Source of the DNA: an uncultured Clostridia bacterium
Lineage (GTDB): Bacteria > Bacillota > Clostridia > TANB77 > CAG-508
Direction: 5' to 3'
Assembly: GCA_948739805.1 (NCBI GenBank)
Contig: CAPYID010000001.1
Location: 62,001-126,000 of the forward strand
DNA: 64,000 nt
The position numbers and the translations under genes were made by a program. The notes below the pieces were generated by a model. That model made no database searches, had not been told where the DNA came from, and saw nothing but the letters and a program-made list of their open reading frames with translations. Below are positions 42,428-51,287 of the stretch, piece after piece; within the stretch, counting starts at the first letter, position 1; the number at the start of each line of letters is the position of its first letter.

Positions 42428-44129
42428 ATGGGAGGTAGAGTTTCAAGATATGATGAATTACAAAAGGCTAAGTCAAAAGGTATAAGGGTATGGTCTATAG
42501 CAGAATATATAAGATTATCTGTAGAAGATGGCGATGACAAAGTTGAAAGTAATAGTATTATTAATCAAAGAGCTTTATTAAATGATTTCCTTAAAAATAA
42601 TCTAGAATTAAAACTGTATGATTACTATATTGATGATGGATATTCTGGAACAGATTTTAATAGACCACGGATTTCAGAGATTATTAAAAGATATGAAAGC
42701 CAAAAAATTTGATGCAATAATTGTAAAAGATTTATCAAGACTAGGAAGAAATTATATAGAAGTAGGAAATTATATAGAGCAAATATTTCCATTATTTGAT
42801 ATTAGATTTATTGCAGTAAATGATAATATAGATAGCTATAAAGACCCAAAGTCTATAAATAATGTAATGGTTCCATTTAAAAATTTAATGAATGATGAGT
42901 ATTGTAGAGATATTTCTAATAAAATAAGGTCTGTTTTTGAAATAAAAAAGAAAAATGGAGAGTTTATAGGTTCATTTGCTCCTTATGGTTATATAAAAGA
43001 CCCAAACGATAAGCACCATTTAATTGTTGACCCAGAGTCTGCGAGTACAGTGAAATTGATATTCAAGTTGTCATTAGAGGGTATGGGAAGAACTACAATA
43101 GCACATAACTTAAATGAATTAGGTATTTTAAATCCGTTAGGGTATAGAATAAAAGTATTAAATATGAATTGGAAAAGTAAAAAAATAAATAAAGATTACA
43201 GTTTTGCTTGGGATACAACAACAGTAAATTCTGTATTGAAAAATCAAATATATTGTGGAGATATGATACAAAACAAAGGAAAACTTATAAGTTATAAAGT
43301 ACACAAACATATTAAAAATCCAGAAGATGAATGGATTATAGTTAAAAATACTCACGAAGCAATAATTGATAGGGAAACTTTTGATAAAGTGCAAGAGGCA
43401 ATAATGTCGAGAGATACTAGATTAGGAAAAGATGGAAATTTATCTATTTTTGCAGGACATATAAAATGTGCAGATTGTAAGAGGGCAATGGTAAAAAGGC
43501 AAAGCTCATATTACAAAAATAAGCCTAGAAAATATTATTATTATGCTTGTTCTACTTTTTTTAGAAAGTCGATAGGTTTATGTACTAAACATTCAATAAG
43601 AAATGATAGATTGGAAGAGGCAGTTTTAGAGGCTGTAAAGTTACAAATAAGTCTAGTTATAGATGCAGATAAAATTATAAGGAATATAAGTAAATCAAAG
43701 AAATTTAATTATAAAATGGATACAGTTTCTAATAATATTGATAGACAGGAGAGAGAGCTAGATAAATATAAAAAATTAAAAAAATCTACTTATGAAGATT
43801 GGAAATTTGGAATTATTAAAGAAGATGAGTATTATGAGTATGTAAAAGGATATGAAGATAAGATTCAACAATTAGATAGTTCATTAAAAAAGCTATATAT
43901 TGAAAGAGCAACAGCAAGTAATAAAAATCAATATGATAGTGGATGGATTGAAAAGTTTGAAACAAATAAAAATATAAAAGAATTATCTAAAGAGGTTATT
44001 GATGACTTAATAGAAGATATATATGTTCACGAAGGTGGAAATATAACTATTAAATTTAAGTTTCAAGATGAATATCAAAATGTAGTAGACTATATTAAAG
44101 AAAATAAATATTTATTAGAAGATAAATAA
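42428..44129 (+). CDS. int: Large serine integrase of the ICE (frameshift at 42668)
   Basis: A TndX-like large serine recombinase that should integrate and excise the ICE. The catalytic Ser31 is in EYIRLSVEDG, then YSGTDFNRP, KDLSRLGRNYIEVGNYIE, SFAPYGYIKDP, a zinc ribbon (KCADCKRAM) and a coiled coil. One extra C at 42668 splits the gene: RP-C-GFQRLLKDMKAKKFDA. The zero frame stops at 42714, and callers would start the second part near 42618. Without the C the protein is 566 residues, a normal length. ATG 42428 with AAAGGAG upstream. Confidence 0.88.
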
Positions 44130-44131
44130 TA

Positions 44132-44173
44132 AAAAGATATTAAGATTGATATTAGATTTTAATATCTTTTCTT
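44132..44173 (+). terminator. Terminator after the integrase
   Basis: AAAAGATATTAA pairs perfectly with TTAATATCTTTT, followed by CTTATA. It ends three bases past the integrase stop. The ICE right end is expected near here. Confidence 0.75.
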
Positions 44174-44315
44174 ATATGATAAAATATAGAGAATATATAG
44201 AAAATTTTAAATAAATATGATATATTAATTGTGATTTTAAGTAAAAAATTACTAATTATAAGGAAATAAAAACAACAATTTTATAAAGAATAGCAATAAT
44301 TAGGGGAATTTTATT

Positions 44316-44867
44316 ATGTGTCAAAAAATAGCAATTTCAGAGGAAAGTAGATATAATTGCCACAATCAAGCAAAGCCAGAATTACCAATAGGTTACGAGC
44401 TACCTAGTAGAACGAATATACAAGTAAAAAAGATAGAAAATAAAGAAAATTATATAGACCTATTGTTAGAAGCAGATCCTTCAAAAGATATGATACATAA
44501 GTATTTGAACGATTCTGATGTGTATGGATTAAAAGTTGATGAAGAAATAGTTTCAGTTGCTGTAATTTTGCACATTGATAAAAATACATTAGAATTAAAA
44601 AATTTAGTTACCAAAGAAGAATATAGAGGAAAAGGATATAGCGAAAAATTATTAAAGTCATTATGTGGTAATTATAAACAGAAATACAATAAGATGTTAG
44701 TAGGAACAACAGAAAATAATATTCCATTCTATGTAAAGCAAGGTTTTGATAAATATGAGAAAACAATAAAGAATTTCTTTGTAGATAATTATGAAAAAGA
44801 AATAAAGGATGGAGAATTAGTTTGTACTGATATGATATATTATTCTAAACATTTAAAAAAGAGATAG
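44316..44867 (+). CDS. GNAT-family N-acetyltransferase (YoaP-like/unusual N-terminus)
   Basis: A 183-aa protein whose residues 36-183 form a GNAT domain (LVTKEEYRGKGYSEKLLKSL, then NNIPFYVKQGFDKYEKTIK). The first 35 residues (MCQKIAISEESRYNCHNQAKPELPIGY) do not look like part of the fold and may come from read-through or a fused leader. A GGGGAA site precedes ATG 44316. A degenerate second copy of its C-terminal KYEKTIKNF region lies at 47614. First gene beyond the ICE. Confidence 0.75.
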   Translation: MCQKIAISEESRYNCHNQAKPELPIGYELPSRTNIQVKKIENKENYIDLLLEADPSKDMIHKYLNDSDVYGLKVDEEIVSVAVILHIDKNTLELKNLVTKEEYRGKGYSEKLLKSLCGNYKQKYNKMLVGTTENNIPFYVKQGFDKYEKTIKNFFVDNYEKEIKDGELVCTDMIYYSKHLKKR

Positions 44868-44994
44868 ATAAAGTAAGTTATATTAGAATAGGTACAAGTC
44901 ATTTATTTTAAATATAGAAGACAATTAATGGGGCAATATAATAATAGTAGTAAACTACATAAATAATTATAAGATAAAACATAAGGAGGTATTT

Positions 44995-46485
44995 ATGGAG
45001 CAGTTAATTAAAAATCTAATTAATCAAGGCGAAAAAATAAATACAGAATTTAAAGAATCAAAGACTAAACTACCTAAAAATTTATTTGAAACAGTATGTG
45101 CATTTTTAAATAGATTTGGTGGAAATATAATACTAGGTGTTAATGATAATAAAGAAATCATTGGGATAGATGAAAATTGTGTACCACAAATTAGAAAGGA
45201 TTTTGCTAATTTATGCAACAATACTTCAAAAATATCGCCAACTATATATTTAAAAATTGAAGAAGTTAAAATAAATGGAAAAATAGTATTATATATAAAT
45301 ATTCCAGATTCATCAGAAGTATATAGATGTAATGGAAGAATCTATGATAGAAATGAAGATGGAGATTTTGATATTACAGATAACAGTAATTTAGTGGCGG
45401 ATATGTATATAAGAAAGAGAGAAATGCATATAGAAGATAAAATATTTCCTTATGCTACAATGAAAAATTTAAGAGAAGATTTATTTGAAAAAGCAATAAA
45501 ATGGGCATTATTAAAAAATGCCAACCATCCTTGGAAAAATATGAGCTATGAAGAAATAATAAAAAGCTCTGGATTATATAGAGAAGATGTAATGACAAAA
45601 CAATGTGGATTGACACTAGCTGCTATATTAATTTTTGGAACAGATGAAACAATTATGTCATGTTTATCTAATTTTAAGACAGATGCAATATATAGAAATG
45701 AAGATATGGATAGATATGATGATAGAGATGTTATTATTACAAATTTAATGGATAGTTATGAAAGATTAATGCAATTTATCCAAAAACATACAAATGATAA
45801 ATTTCATCTTGAAGGTTCACATAGTGTAAGTATCAGAGATAAAATTGCTAGAGAATTATGTAGTAATTTATTAATTCATCGAGAGTTTTCTAGTGGGATA
45901 ACATCAAGAATAATTATAACACCAAATGATATTTATACGGAAAACCCTAATGTACCAAGAATGAGAGGATTTATAACATTAAATAATTGTATACCATATT
46001 CAAAAAATCCTAAAATAGCTAAGATTTTTAGAGAAATAGGATTGGCTGATGAATTAGGAAGTGGAGTTAGAAATATTACTAATTACTCTAAAGTGTATTC
46101 AGGAGATGAACCAATATTTGAAGATGGTGATATTTTTAAAGCAAAAGTTCCTCTAGTAAAAGTCTTAAATGAGATGAAAGTTAATGTTATTAACAAAATG
46201 ACTGTAAAACAATTTAATGAAACATTAGCTTATGGTAATAAGGCACCAGTTGAAGCACTAGATAAGGCACCAGTTGAGGCACTAGATAGAATTATTATAT
46301 ATTGTGAGGAACCAAAAACTGCAATACAAATAATGAATTATTTTGGATATAAAAATATTAAGAGATTTAGAAGAGATTATATAAAACCATTAGTTGAGAA
46401 AGGTATATTAAAAATGACAGTACCAGATAAGCCAACTAGTAGAAATCAAAAATATATATCTTCAAAAATAGAAAACAATATTTAA
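44995..46485 (+). CDS. AlbA_2/Schlafen-type DNA-binding protein with HATPase_c_4 domain
   Basis: A 496-aa protein of the 'RNA-binding/ATP-dependent transcriptional regulator' kind. The N-terminal AlbA_2 domain (FKESKTKLPKNLFETVCAFLNRFGGNIILGVND) is followed by the HATPase_c_4 region (CSNLLIHREFSSG, IYTENPNVPRMRGF, GLADELGSGVRNI). A C-terminal winged-helix-like end follows. A tandem duplication KAPVEALD-KAPVEALD (about 417-432) sits in the linker, seen also as a 24-base DNA repeat at 46243-46290. Behind AGGAGG. Function is regulatory or defence-related. Confidence 0.85.
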   Translation: MEQLIKNLINQGEKINTEFKESKTKLPKNLFETVCAFLNRFGGNIILGVNDNKEIIGIDENCVPQIRKDFANLCNNTSKISPTIYLKIEEVKINGKIVLYINIPDSSEVYRCNGRIYDRNEDGDFDITDNSNLVADMYIRKREMHIEDKIFPYATMKNLREDLFEKAIKWALLKNANHPWKNMSYEEIIKSSGLYREDVMTKQCGLTLAAILIFGTDETIMSCLSNFKTDAIYRNEDMDRYDDRDVIITNLMDSYERLMQFIQKHTNDKFHLEGSHSVSIRDKIARELCSNLLIHREFSSGITSRIIITPNDIYTENPNVPRMRGFITLNNCIPYSKNPKIAKIFREIGLADELGSGVRNITNYSKVYSGDEPIFEDGDIFKAKVPLVKVLNEMKVNVINKMTVKQFNETLAYGNKAPVEALDKAPVEALDRIIIYCEEPKTAIQIMNYFGYKNIKRFRRDYIKPLVEKGILKMTVPDKPTSRNQKYISSKIENNI

Positions 46486-46498
46486 TTAGGAGGATGTA

Positions 46499-46666
46499 AT
46501 GAAAATTGGAATTATTACAGATACAAATATATTAACTAAAAAAGAAAGGGATAATAATTTAAAACTTTGCAATGAAGAAAAATATTTAGAGAATATGGAC
46601 TTTTTTATAAATTATATTGAGGATATAAAAAAGAAAATAATAGTGAGGAAAGCATTTGGACAATAA
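46499..46666 (+). CDS. Short truncated protein, PIN-like N-terminus
   Basis: A 55-aa frame starting MKIGIITDTNILTKKERDNN behind AGGAGG at 46489. The ITDTNIL start resembles the first strand and acidic residue of PIN-domain nucleases, but the rest of the domain is missing, so it is probably a truncated remnant. Its end overlaps the rhuM start. Confidence 0.4.
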   Translation: MKIGIITDTNILTKKERDNNLKLCNEEKYLENMDFFINYIEDIKKKIIVRKAFGQ

Positions 46667-47554
46667 TTTAGTAGAGAACAATAATGATATTATAATTTAT
46701 ACAACAGATGATGGACAAGTTGAAATAGAAGTTCGACTTGAAGATGAAAATGTCTGGCTAACACAAAATGCTATGGCTGAATTATTTGATACGACAAAGC
46801 AAAATATAAGTCTACACATAAAAAATATTTTTGAAGAAAGAGAACTGAGTGAAAATTCAGTTGTCAAGGAAAACTTGACAACTGCTTCAGATGGTAAAAA
46901 TTACAAAACAAAATTTTATAATTTAGATTTAATTTTATCAGTTGGATATCGTGTAAAATCAATTCGAGGTACTCAATTTAGAATATGAGCAAATAAATTA
47001 ATAAAAGAATATCTAAAGAAAAAGTTTTTTGGAGAAAGATTTTAGATATTTATGCTACAAGTGTTGATTATGACGCAAAAGATGAAAAAACAAAAGGATT
47101 TTTTAAAACCGTTCAAAATAAAATGCATTATGCAGTTCATGGAAATACAGCAACAGAGGTGATTTTTAATAGAGTAGATAGTGAAAAGGATAATATTGGA
47201 TTAACTAATTTTAAGGGAAATATGCCTACAAAATCTGAAACAGAAATAGCTAAAAATTACTTATCAGAAAAAGAATTAGATTTACTAAATAGAATGGCAT
47301 CTGCATATTTAGATGTAGCAGAAATTAATGCTCTAAATATGCACTCAATGACTATGAAAGACTGGATAAGAGAACTAGATGAATTTTTAACCATGACACA
47401 TAAAGATATTTTAAATGGAGCAGGGAAAATATCTCATGAAAAAGCTTTACAAAAAGCACATGAAGAATATGACAAATATATGAAAACTCATTTAACTCAA
47501 GCAGAAAAAGATTATCTTGAAATAATGGGAGAAGATGTTAAAAAATTAAAATAA
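46656..47554 (+). pseudogene. rhuM: RhuM-family protein, decayed
   Basis: The 5' part (IIIYTTDDGQVEIEVRLEDENVWLTQNAMAELF..GYRVKSIRGTQFRI) and the 3' part from about 47015 (KVFWRKILDIYATSVDYDAKDEKTKGFFKTVQNKM onward) are RhuM virulence-family protein. Between them the conserved Trp codon after FRI reads TGA (46986), about 60-70 residues are missing, and the frame changes. The end (AEKDYLEIMGEDVKKLK) is complete. The TGA is a nonsense change; other genes here also end in TGA, so it is not a reassigned codon. Confidence 0.85.
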
Positions 47555-47613
47555 TTTTGTGGTCATAATGCTTTATCCCAGAGGAGGAACGATATAATAA
47601 CCACATAAAAAAA

Positions 47614-47652
47614 GACTTGGAAAATATGAGAAAACAATAAAGAATATCTTTG
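47614..47652 (+). pseudogene. Fragment of a GNAT gene 3' region
   Basis: GACTTGGAAAATATGAG and the next 20 bases match the coding region near 44741-44780 of the acetyltransferase gene (KYEKTIKNF). Here it is joined in frame to sequence before the FAD-protein fragment. It marks a recombination junction or the far side of a duplicated target. Confidence 0.6.
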
Positions 47653-47672
47653 AAGAAAGAGGAGGAAATATT

Positions 47673-47939
47673 TTGTATACACCAATTTTAATAGTAGGAA
47701 CAGGGATAGCAGGACTAACTGTAGCATACATTTTAAAAATGCAAGAAATAAATTCAGTACTATTAACTAAAACTGAAAATGTATATGAATCAAATTCTGT
47801 AATTGCACCAGCAAATATGAGAATGTTTGAAGATATAAATCAAGGAATAGATTTATATATGGAACAATGCAATGGAAATTATGAAATGATAAAAAGAGCA
47901 TTACCTTCATTTAAAAAGTTGGCAGAAAATTATATATAA
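47673..47939 (+). pseudogene. N-terminal fragment of an FAD-dependent oxidoreductase (L-aspartate oxidase-like)
   Basis: An 88-aa frame with the Rossmann FAD motif VGTGIAGLTVAYIL and LLTKTENVYESNSVIAPANM, which follows the pattern of NadB/fumarate-reductase flavoproteins. Those are over 400 residues; this stops at residue 88. TTG start with GAGGAGG upstream. It cannot bind FAD fully or catalyse and is read as a truncated gene. Confidence 0.65.
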
Positions 47940-47964
47940 AAAATAAATTTAGAAGGAGTAGTAT

Positions 47965-48513
47965 ATGGAAAAAAATGAAGTAAAAACAAAAACAGATGAA
48001 AAAAACAAATTATACTTAAAAGGAAATGAAGAAAAAATGGATTTAACAGAAGGACAAGCACAAACAAAGAAAATAGAACTAGAACAAATAGCAGGAAAGA
48101 ATTTGAAAAAAATGAAAAAAGAAGCCAATGAGTTTAAAAAATTCATATCAAGAGGTAATGTAGTTGATATGGCAATAGGTGTTATCATTGGTGGAGCTTT
48201 TGGAAAAATTGTAACAAGTTTAGTAAATGATATTATTACACCTTTAATAGGAGTAATAATTGGAGGCTTAGACTTTTCAAATCTATCATGGCAAATAAAA
48301 GACTCTAAAATAGCCTATGGTTCTTTCATTCAAACAATTATAGACTTTTTAATTATTGCTATTTGCATTTTTACAACAGTGAGATTATTTGAAAAATTAA
48401 AACATGAAGAAAAAAAGGAAAAGGCAGAAGAACCACCTAAAAAAAGTGAAGAAGTACAACTTTTAGAAGAAATTAGAGATTTATTAAAAAATGAAGAAAG
48501 ATATTCTAAATAA
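47965..48513 (+). CDS. mscL: Large-conductance mechanosensitive channel MscL
   Basis: A 182-aa MscL. The channel helix (SRGNVVDMAIGVIIGGAFGKIVTSLVND) is at about residues 58-85, then the loop and second helix (FIQTIIDFLIIAICIFTTVRLF), and a charged C-terminal bundle ending LLEEIRDLLKNE. It has a 45-50-residue, Lys/Glu-rich N-terminal extension that standard MscL proteins of about 130-150 residues lack. Start ATG 47965 behind AGAAGGAG. It relieves turgor under osmotic downshock. Confidence 0.93.
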   Translation: MEKNEVKTKTDEKNKLYLKGNEEKMDLTEGQAQTKKIELEQIAGKNLKKMKKEANEFKKFISRGNVVDMAIGVIIGGAFGKIVTSLVNDIITPLIGVIIGGLDFSNLSWQIKDSKIAYGSFIQTIIDFLIIAICIFTTVRLFEKLKHEEKKEKAEEPPKKSEEVQLLEEIRDLLKNEERYSK

Positions 48514-48544
48514 TGTGAATATGTAAAAAAGGTTATAGTAATAC

Positions 48545-49984
48545 ATGGAAAATTTATATAAAAAAGTAAAAGATAATTGGATAATTATATTAAGTGTAGT
48601 AATATCAATAATTATATATTTTCTTATATCTGAAAATTTAACTTTAAATGAGATATATGGAAAAGATGTAAATGTATGGAAATATATAGCAAATATGATT
48701 CAAGATGGTAGAATTATATACAAAGATTTATTTGACCATAAAGGACCTATCTTATATCTGTTTTATTATTTGTTTAGAAATTATGAAATAATATCAGAAT
48801 TAGTTATTTTTATAGTTAATGAAATATTTATATATAAAATAACGAAAATTGTCTTATCTAATAAATATACAAAATTTAAAAGTATAATAGTAACAACAAT
48901 CAGTATGATAATATTATTTATCACTTTAGAGGATTTTCCAAATACCGAAAGTTATTCTATACCATTTATTTTGATATCATTATATTATTTTGTAAAGAAT
49001 TTAATTTTAAAATATAATGCTAAATCATTTGTAGTAATTGGCTTTTGTATGTCTATTGTATTGTTTTTAAGAGCTAATATAATTGTTTTATGGATAATAA
49101 TATATCTATATTATATGGCTAAAATGATAGTAAAAGGAAATTTAAGAGAACTGTTTAGAATTATAAGTTATACTATTTTAGGAATGGCTATATGTATTGT
49201 GCCTATAGTTATATATTTAATGCATAACAACATTTTAAAAGAGTTTATAGAATATTATTTAATATTTAATTTAAAATATGCCTCAGCAGGTACTCAAAAC
49301 ACTATTTTGGAAACATGTATATACTTTTTTACAGTAACTTTATTCATACATCCAATTATAATATTTATAAATATATTATTAATATTTTTGAAAAAGAATA
49401 TTAAAGATAGGAAGTTATTAATAATAAATTTAATCTATTATATAGTTTCAATATATATTGTTATATCTCCTAAAAGAGAGTATTTACATTATGCAATAAT
49501 ATTAATGCCATGTGTCATAATACCATTGAGTATATTAATAAAGGATAAGTATAAATATAAATTGATTATCACCATAGGGATAGAATTATATATAGCCTTA
49601 ATTGTTTTTGGAGTAGAATATTATAATATAAAATATCTTAAAGAAAATTCACAAAAATACTTACTAAAATTCGAAATTATTGCAGATTGGCTAGAAAAAA
49701 ATACAAATGAAGATGATAATATATTAGTTTTAGGAACTGAAAATATAATATATAATTTATCTAATAGAGCTTATAAAGGAAAATTTTCCTACCAAGTCCC
49801 AATAATATATAATAGTAGTGATATAGCAAATAACTTTTTACAAGAAATTACAGAGCAAAAGCCTGAGTATATAATAGTTAATGAATATAAAGTTAATAAT
49901 GATAATTATGTAGATGGAAAAATTAGTAAAATACTTAAAGAACAGTATATTCAAATAGAAGAATATGTATATAGGAGGAAATAG
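48545..49984 (+). CDS. Multi-pass membrane glycosyltransferase-like protein
   Basis: A 479-aa protein with about eleven membrane helices. Its first outside loop has NVWKYIANMIQDGRIIYKDLFDHKGPILY, the D-H-K-G-P pattern of PMT/ArnT-like (GT39/GT83) lipid-linked sugar transferases. A soluble C-terminal domain starts at about residue 380 (DWLEKNTNEDDNILVLG). It may transfer a sugar from a polyprenyl carrier to a cell-surface acceptor. It abuts an FAD enzyme gene, two bases away, so it may belong to surface-glycan assembly. Confidence 0.72.
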   Translation: MENLYKKVKDNWIIILSVVISIIIYFLISENLTLNEIYGKDVNVWKYIANMIQDGRIIYKDLFDHKGPILYLFYYLFRNYEIISELVIFIVNEIFIYKITKIVLSNKYTKFKSIIVTTISMIILFITLEDFPNTESYSIPFILISLYYFVKNLILKYNAKSFVVIGFCMSIVLFLRANIIVLWIIIYLYYMAKMIVKGNLRELFRIISYTILGMAICIVPIVIYLMHNNILKEFIEYYLIFNLKYASAGTQNTILETCIYFFTVTLFIHPIIIFINILLIFLKKNIKDRKLLIINLIYYIVSIYIVISPKREYLHYAIILMPCVIIPLSILIKDKYKYKLIITIGIELYIALIVFGVEYYNIKYLKENSQKYLLKFEIIADWLEKNTNEDDNILVLGTENIIYNLSNRAYKGKFSYQVPIIYNSSDIANNFLQEITEQKPEYIIVNEYKVNNDNYVDGKISKILKEQYIQIEEYVYRRK

Positions 49985-49985
49985 A

Positions 49986-51275
49986 GTGAAGAAAATAGCC
50001 ATAATAGGAGCAGGGTATTCAGGATTGGCGTGTGCTAAGAAATTATTAGAAAAGGAGTATACAGTTACAATATTTGAGGAACAAGACGAAATTGGAGGAA
50101 TGGCAAGATGTATAAGTAGAAATGGATATATAATTGATAAGCATTATAGACACATATTTCAAAGTGATACATATATGATAAATTTACTAAATGAGATGGG
50201 ATTAAATCAAGAATTGCAATGGTTAGATACTAGAATGGCATATTATTCAAGTGAGGGATTATATGAATTTGGAACACCACTATCATTATTAAAATATAAA
50301 CCTTTAAATTTTATACAAAAAATAAAATTTGGGTTATCAATTATCAATTTGAAATTTATAAAAAATTACAAAGATATAGAAAAGTACACAGCAAAAGAAT
50401 GGTTTGTAAAAAGATATGGAGTAAGTATTTATAACAAAGTATGGGAACCACTAATGAATGGAAAATTCCAGAATGAAAAAGAAAAAGTATCTATGGCATG
50501 GTTATGGGGAAAAATAAATCTAAGAAGCACTAATGGAACTATGAAGGGAGAAAAATTAGGTTATTTAAATGGTAGCTGGAAAAAATTAAATGATAGATTA
50601 TATTCATATTTAATCGAAAATAAATGTATTATAAAATTACAAGAAAAAGTTGAAAAAGTATATAAAAGTGAAAACAAATATATAATTGAAACAGATAAAA
50701 ATAAATATGAAGAATTTGATGAGGTAGTAAGTACATTACCATATAATATAATGGAAGAAATTTTTAATGATATTTTAGACGATAACGAAATAGAAAAGAT
50801 AAAACAAATGAAATATATGTCAGCAAAAACTTTATTAATTAATAGCAGAAAAAGCATATCTCCATATTATTGGATTAATGTAGGAGATAATTCTATTCCT
50901 TTTGTAGGTATAATTGAACATACCAATATGGTAGACAAAACAAATTATAATTCTGAAAACATAATATATATATCAAATTATCTTGATAAAAATGATGAAA
51001 AATATAAAATGTCAGCTAAAGAATTGGTAGAATTATATTTACCATATTTAAAAAAGATAAACCCAAATATCGATTTAAATGGTATAATAAGTGCAGAAAC
51101 ATTTGAAGAGGAATGTGCACAACCTGTAATGAAGACTAACTACAGTAAAGATAAATTAGATAATAGATTATCATCAGGTGTATACATAGCAAATATGTCT
51201 CAGATTTATCCAGAAGATAGAGGTATGAATTATGCCATAAAATTAGGATATGACATAGCAGAGTTAATAAATTAA
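49986..51275 (+). CDS. FAD-dependent NAD(P)-binding oxidoreductase (amine-oxidase/UGM-like)
   Basis: A 429-aa flavoprotein. The FAD motif IGAGYSGLACAKKLLEK at its N-terminus is followed by EEQDEIGGMARC, the FAD-binding Gly-Gly stretch, and the DKHYRHIFQSD/NYAIKLGYDIAE C-terminal loop. It is like the HpnE/protoporphyrinogen-oxidase and UDP-galactopyranose mutase relatives in glycan loci. GTG 49986 with AGGAGG upstream. It is coupled to the glycosyltransferase-like gene. Confidence 0.85.
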   Translation: MKKIAIIGAGYSGLACAKKLLEKEYTVTIFEEQDEIGGMARCISRNGYIIDKHYRHIFQSDTYMINLLNEMGLNQELQWLDTRMAYYSSEGLYEFGTPLSLLKYKPLNFIQKIKFGLSIINLKFIKNYKDIEKYTAKEWFVKRYGVSIYNKVWEPLMNGKFQNEKEKVSMAWLWGKINLRSTNGTMKGEKLGYLNGSWKKLNDRLYSYLIENKCIIKLQEKVEKVYKSENKYIIETDKNKYEEFDEVVSTLPYNIMEEIFNDILDDNEIEKIKQMKYMSAKTLLINSRKSISPYYWINVGDNSIPFVGIIEHTNMVDKTNYNSENIIYISNYLDKNDEKYKMSAKELVELYLPYLKKINPNIDLNGIISAETFEEECAQPVMKTNYSKDKLDNRLSSGVYIANMSQIYPEDRGMNYAIKLGYDIAELIN

Positions 51276-51287
51276 AGGAGGACAAGA

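Larger units (their letters stand above)
1..44175 (+). mobile_element. Integrative conjugative element, Tn1549-like transfer module (left end outside window)
   Basis: A nearly co-directional set of conjugation genes fills this interval: methylase/helicase, DUF3991/TOPRIM protein, MobC, relaxase, PcfB-like protein, ArdC-like protein, VirD4, pilin, VirB6, PrgI, VirB4, sortase B and CHAP hydrolase. It ends with a large serine integrase at 42428-44129 and a terminator. This gene order is that of Tn1549/CTn-type elements of Bacillota. The left end is not in the window and the right end is inferred to lie just beyond the integrase; I could not identify attR. Nested inside are a group II intron, an IS3-family element and a Tn4451-like mobilizable element. 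Confidence 0.88.

Noticed and set aside
46970..46990. TGA in place of a conserved Trp in rhuM as a sign of TGA recoding
   Set aside because: The same gene also lost an internal segment and changed frame, and other genes in the window end with TGA, so it is ordinary decay.
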